From positions 6,639-70,638 of the forward strand of contig NZ_MAYT01000032.1 of assembly GCF_001685015.1 (NCBI RefSeq): 64,000 nucleotides of DNA, written 5' to 3'. Below, in pieces: positions 60,691-64,000 of the stretch. Each line of letters begins with the position of its first letter. The stretch's first letter is position 1. Both the position numbers and the translations under genes were made by a program. Under the pieces are notes generated by a model. That model saw only the letters and a program-made list of their open reading frames with translations. It was not told the DNA's origin and ran no database searches. This DNA comes from Pseudobacillus wudalianchiensis (GTDB lineage Bacteria > Bacillota > Bacilli > Bacillales > Domibacillaceae).

Positions 60691-61653
60691 TTGTTGTGGC
60701 TGCTCGTTCAGCTGTTTGACTCTTTCCTGCCATTCTTCTTCCGAAATTCCATGTTCTGCGACATATCTGTTGCGTGGATGGACGCGGCATTCATGAGAGC
60801 AGCTGCGTAAATATTTATGTTCATTTTCTTCTGAGGCTAGAATTTTTTGATTACATTCCGGATTTGCACAGTTCACGTAGCGCTCGCAAGGCTCTCCGGA
60901 GAAATAGTCGCGGCCGACAATCACGTGTTCTTTTTGATTAACAGGAACACTGATGCGTTCATCAAATACATAACATTGTCCGTCCCATAATTCGCCTTGT
61001 ACTTCTGGGTCTTTTCCGTAAGTGACAATTCCGCCATGCAGCTGGCCAACATCTTCAAAGCCTTCTTTTAACAACCAGCCAGAAAACTTCTCACAACGGA
61101 CACCGCCTGTGCAGTACGTTAAAATCTTTTTGCCCTCTAATTTTTCTTTATTTTGACGAACCCAGTCCGGAAGCTCACGGAAATTTCGGATGTCCGGTTT
61201 GATGGCTCCTCTAAAGTGGCCGAGATCATATTCATAATCATTGCGAGCATCGAGAATAACGGTGTCTTCTTGCTGCATTTGTTCAAAGAATTCTTTAGGC
61301 TCTAAGTACTTCCCAGTAAGCTCTAAAGGATTCACATCTTCCTCTAAGCGAAGTGTCACAAGCTCTTTCTTCGGGCGAACCTTCATCTTTTTAAACGCAT
61401 GGCCTTCCTCCTCGTCAATCTTATATACCATGTCGGCAAAGCGAGGATCTTTTTTCATTTCGCTCATGTATTTCTCTGTTTGTTCCACAGTTCCTGATAC
61501 GGTTCCGTTGATCCCTTCATGAGAAACTAAAATGCGCCCTTTCAATCCAAGTTCTTTGCAAAACTCCAAATGCTTGGCAGCGTACTCTTCCGGATTATCT
61601 ATAGAAACATAATGGTAATACAATAAAACTCTATATGGTTTTGTGGTAATCAA
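60688..61653 (-). CDS. trhO: tRNA uridine(34) hydroxylase TrhO (rhodanese family)
   Basis: A 321-residue enzyme that hydroxylates uridine 34 of tRNA on the way to 5-methoxyuridine-type modifications. It has an N-terminal acylphosphatase-like domain ([13 protein letters not shown]), a rhodanese domain ([19 protein letters not shown]) with the catalytic loop [11 protein letters not shown], and a C-terminal cysteine-rich zinc segment ([14 protein letters not shown]). The start is a TTG at 61653 after AAGGCGG. A single gene. Confidence 0.92.
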   Translation of the reverse strand: MITTKPYRVLLYYHYVSIDNPEEYAAKHLEFCKELGLKGRILVSHEGINGTVSGTVEQTEKYMSEMKKDPRFADMVYKIDEEEGHAFKKMKVRPKKELVTLRLEEDVNPLELTGKYLEPKEFFEQMQQEDTVILDARNDYEYDLGHFRGAIKPDIRNFRELPDWVRQNKEKLEGKKILTYCTGGVRCEKFSGWLLKEGFEDVGQLHGGIVTYGKDPEVQGELWDGQCYVFDERISVPVNQKEHVIVGRDYFSGEPCERYVNCANPECNQKILASEENEHKYLRSCSHECRVHPRNRYVAEHGISEEEWQERVKQLNEQPQQ

Positions 61654-61874
61654 TGTTCTTACCGCCTTTTATTAAAATAATTTTATCGTGAAAAACAAAA
61701 GAGTCTTTTGTTTTATTTTTAAACATACATTACTATTTAAACAATTTTTCAGCAAGATAGCAAATGTTAGTTTTTTCAATTAGCCAAGCAGCTATTGGTT
61801 TAAATGAGGCGAAATATTCTGTATAATTATAATGGAATAATAACTATACTAACAAAAGTAGATGGAGGAATAAA

Positions 61875-62642
61875 ATGGGTACTATTGACCTGCAGAAAAA
61901 AAGTTTGAAAGTCGTTCTCGAAAAAAAGCAATTAACGACAGTGACAGCACGTGTCGGTTTGGTGCTTGATATTACCGGGTCGATGAGGGCGCTTTATAAA
62001 AATGGCACAGTTCAAAAAGTGGTGGAACGGATTTTAGCTGTAGCTGCCGAATTTGATGATGATGGACTGCTTGATATTTGGGTATACGACAACGAATTTT
62101 CCCGGCTTCATCCAGTAACAGAGAAGGACTTTGACGGATATGTTGACCGTGAAATTTTACATAACGACAGTGTGCACAAATTTGGCAGAAATGAAGAGCT
62201 GCCTGTTATGAAAGATGTTTTGACAAAGTATTTGCAAGAGGAGCCTGCAGAGGAACCAGCTTTTATTGTGTTCATTAATGACGGTGGCTGTCGGAAAAAT
62301 ATTAAGTCGCTTATTGAAGGATCAGCAGACAAGCCGTTATTCTGGCAGTTTGTCGGCATTGGCAACGGCAACTTTGACTTTTTGAGAAAGCTCGACACGT
62401 TAGAAGGAAGAGTGACAGACAATGCCAACTTCCTTCATATCGAAGAAATCGAAAAAATCTCTGATGACGAGCTTTATGATGCGCTCTTAAATGAATTTCC
62501 AAGCTGGCTGCAGGAAGCGAAACAGAAGGGGATTTTAGTAGAAAATGCTGTAAAAGAAGTGGCAGCAGCAGAGCCGGAACCCGAGTCAGCACCTGAACAA
62601 AAAGAACAGAAAGGGTTTTTTAGCAGGCTGTTCAATAGATAA
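61875..62642 (+). CDS. vWA-domain protein, TerF/tellurium-resistance type
   Basis: A 255-residue cytosolic protein. A von Willebrand A fold with the MIDAS start DITGSMRALYKNG and later FINDGG spans most of the chain; the FWQFVGIGNGNFDFLRKLD segment is typical of the vWA part of Ter stress proteins. The last 30 residues are an acidic, proline/glutamate-rich linker and a terminal FFSRLFNR. The ATG follows GATGGAGG. No other ter gene is nearby. Role probably in a stress response; not proven. Confidence 0.83.
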   Translation: MGTIDLQKKSLKVVLEKKQLTTVTARVGLVLDITGSMRALYKNGTVQKVVERILAVAAEFDDDGLLDIWVYDNEFSRLHPVTEKDFDGYVDREILHNDSVHKFGRNEELPVMKDVLTKYLQEEPAEEPAFIVFINDGGCRKNIKSLIEGSADKPLFWQFVGIGNGNFDFLRKLDTLEGRVTDNANFLHIEEIEKISDDELYDALLNEFPSWLQEAKQKGILVENAVKEVAAAEPEPESAPEQKEQKGFFSRLFNR

Positions 62643-62683
62643 ACGCACAGCGCTGGATCATGAATCCAACGCTGCCTTATTTA

Positions 62684-63436
62684 TCAATCCTGCTTTTTAT
62701 GTGTATCGGCATAAATAGCCATTGCCTCGCACATAAACTTAGCAAGCCCTTTGCCGAATTGGTCGATGTTTTTAGTGAAGCGTTCATCAGCGACATACAT
62801 TTGGCCGAGCCCTTTAAAAGCATCAAGCGAATAGCTTCCCATCTTATTTAAAAAAACGTACCATTCCTGAATAGCTGTTTGGGCTTCTTCGGAATGAGGC
62901 GGATCATGGCGGAGAGCGGCAAGTTTCGTATAAATCGCATTCATGCTTTTAGAGAGATCACTTTGCTCTTCTTTCGACATGTTTGCTAGTTTAGCGTTTG
63001 ATTCATCTACCGCTTGATCTCCCCAGCGTTCTCGTGCTTCTTGTTCATAAGGATTTTCGCTAAAATCAAAGCCTTCAAACTTTTCTTTGTTTGACATCGG
63101 AATGTCTCCTTTCATATGTTGAATGGTTTTTTCGACAGTGGCAATCATTTGATCAAGCCGACGCCGTTTCTCGACCAGCATTTTTTGATGCAATTCTAAC
63201 GCTTCCTGGCGATCAAATGAAGGGCTATAAATAATTTCTTTTATCTTCTTTAAAGGGAAGCCGATCTCTCTAAAAAACAAGATTTGCTGCAGTAATTCAA
63301 GATCATCATCTGTGTAAAGGCGGTAGCCTGCTTCTGTCGTATTAGTCGGGGACAACAGGCCGATCTGATCGTAATGGTGTAGTGCGCGCACACTAATTCC
63401 GGCTATATTCGCGACTTCTTTAATCTTCATTACCAT
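62684..63436 (-). CDS. MerR-family regulator with TipAS domain (Mta-like)
   Basis: A 250-residue regulator. The N-terminal MerR winged helix (IKEVANIAGISVRALHHYDQIGLL, TEAGYRLYTDDDL) is followed by a dimer helix and a C-terminal TipAS drug-sensing domain (from about residue 115, with NPYEQEARERWGD). B. subtilis Mta, a global activator of multidrug exporters, has this layout and about 257 residues. The ATG follows GGGAGG by eight bases. Its promoter has the 19-base spacer typical of MerR control, so it probably activates its own synthesis. Confidence 0.88.
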   Translation of the reverse strand: MVMKIKEVANIAGISVRALHHYDQIGLLSPTNTTEAGYRLYTDDDLELLQQILFFREIGFPLKKIKEIIYSPSFDRQEALELHQKMLVEKRRRLDQMIATVEKTIQHMKGDIPMSNKEKFEGFDFSENPYEQEARERWGDQAVDESNAKLANMSKEEQSDLSKSMNAIYTKLAALRHDPPHSEEAQTAIQEWYVFLNKMGSYSLDAFKGLGQMYVADERFTKNIDQFGKGLAKFMCEAMAIYADTHKKQD

Positions 63437-63459
63437 GTGATTGCCTCCCTTATATGTGT

Positions 63460-63490
63460 ACTATAAAGTATGACGTAACGAGAGAGTCAA
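63460..63490 (-). promoter_or_regulatory. MerR-type promoter of the TipAS regulator
   Basis: On the minus strand TTGACT (63485-63490) and TATAGT (63460-63465) are 19 bases apart, the spacing of promoters activated by MerR proteins. It lies about 25 bases before the gene. Confidence 0.65.
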
Positions 63491-63568
63491 CGGCAAATTC
63501 GAGAGTTATCATTTATTTTTTTAAGCACTCAGATAGAAAAAGAAATCATTTTAAAGGAGAGGGTTAGA

Positions 63569-64000
63569 TTGATTTCCATTGATCCAGCATCCAACAGTGT
63601 AAAGGATAATTACAAACTTTTAATTGGGAGCATCGTGCCAAGACCCATTGCCTTTGTGACGACGAAAACTGAAAAGGGAACGTTAAACGGTGCCCCATTC
63701 AGTTACTTCAACATCATATCCGCCAATCCGCCGATGGTATCTTTGGCGATCCAGAGAATTGGAGAAAAGCAAAAAGATACCGCCCGCAATGCTATTCAGT
63801 TGAAGGAATTCGTTGTTCACATTGTAACAGAGTCCAATGTGGAAAAGGTGAATGAGACAGCAGCCCTTCTTCCAGCTGAGGAAAGTGAGATTGAGCTAGC
63901 AGGCTTAACTCCGGTCGAGAGTCTAAAAATTTCCGTGCCAGGTGTTCAAGAGGCGGGTGTTCGGATGGAATGTGTGCTCGAGCATGCCTTAGAATTAGGA
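63569..64000 (+). CDS. Flavin reductase-like protein, 3' end outside window
   Basis: The first 144 codons of a flavin reductase (DIM6/NTAB, split-barrel FMN-binding) protein. The start is a TTG at 63569, five bases after AAAGGAGAGGG. The family segments NYKLLIGSIVPRPIAFVTT and GAPFSYFNIISANPPMVSLAI are clear; these proteins bind FMN and supply reduced flavin or act as oxidoreductases. The gene is cut by the window edge, not broken. Confidence 0.88.
   Translation, partial: MISIDPASNSVKDNYKLLIGSIVPRPIAFVTTKTEKGTLNGAPFSYFNIISANPPMVSLAIQRIGEKQKDTARNAIQLKEFVVHIVTESNVEKVNETAALLPAEESEIELAGLTPVESLKISVPGVQEAGVRMECVLEHALELG

Overview
The window is chromosomal DNA of a low-to-moderate GC, endospore-forming Firmicute of the Bacillaceae. 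Evidence: a cdaA-cdaR-glmM-glmS block with a glmS ribozyme, spore genes (splA-splB, an sspK-type gene), a VmlR-type ABC-F gene with an attenuating leader, HutP-controlled histidine use, a YtoQ-type protein, and strong AGGAGG-type ribosome binding sites with some TTG/GTG starts. A close match to the parS centromere consensus at 45920-45935 suggests that the window lies in the origin-proximal part of the chromosome. No rRNA, tRNA, CRISPR array, prophage or complete insertion sequence is visible.

Layout. 1-5.3 kb: c-di-AMP synthesis (cdaA is cut by the window edge) and amino-sugar synthesis (glmM, ribozyme-controlled glmS). 5.4-8.4 kb: a MocR regulator divergent from a PLP-dependent decarboxylase, with direct repeats between them. 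8.8-13.4 kb: a Ser/Arg-rich 53-residue protein convergent with a Hanks-type kinase, a PAS-STAS protein, vmlR with its leader, and a small hydrophilic protein. 13.7-18.1 kb: splAB, sstT, tag, then a decayed membrane-protein gene and a small inverted-repeat element. 18.2-24.3 kb: a CHASE3-GGDEF diguanylate cyclase, a cytochrome P450, an unknown gene, an SDR and a DHA2-type drug exporter. 24.4-27.1 kb: an HssRS-like haem-sensing two-component system followed, across a near-consensus HssR box, by a small haem-copper-oxidase-like membrane protein instead of hrtAB. 27.2-32.8 kb: two EamA transporters, a second MocR regulator, brnQ and sspK. 33-37.3 kb: an operon modA-modB-modC plus a CntK-like racemase, then a MerR regulator fused to a degenerate methyltransferase-like region. 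37.5-42.6 kb: M20 amidohydrolase, an unknown transporter-like protein, an EamA transporter overlapping an AraC-type regulator. 42.9-53.3 kb: histidine degradation split in two (hutU-hutI, then hutP-hutH), with parS, an MFS exporter, a LysE exporter, a TatD-family hydrolase, ytoQ and several small genes in between. 53.4-64 kb: a zinc-ribbon membrane protein, an alkyltransferase-like protein, murB, a DUF2085 pair, MFS, a second P450 followed by an NAD-dependent epimerase-like protein, trhO, a vWA protein, a TipAS/Mta-type MerR regulator and the start of a flavin reductase.

How the parts work together. Most units are short, one to four genes, each closed by a clear hairpin terminator. The best candidates for undescribed biology are: the rewired haem-sensing locus at 24.4-27.1 kb; the opine-metallophore-type histidine racemase placed in a molybdate transporter operon; the MerR-methyltransferase fusion next to an amidohydrolase gene with a 19-bp promoter spacer; and the kinase beside a small Ser/Arg-rich protein. 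All functional statements are read from sequence motifs and remembered family features; no database search was run.
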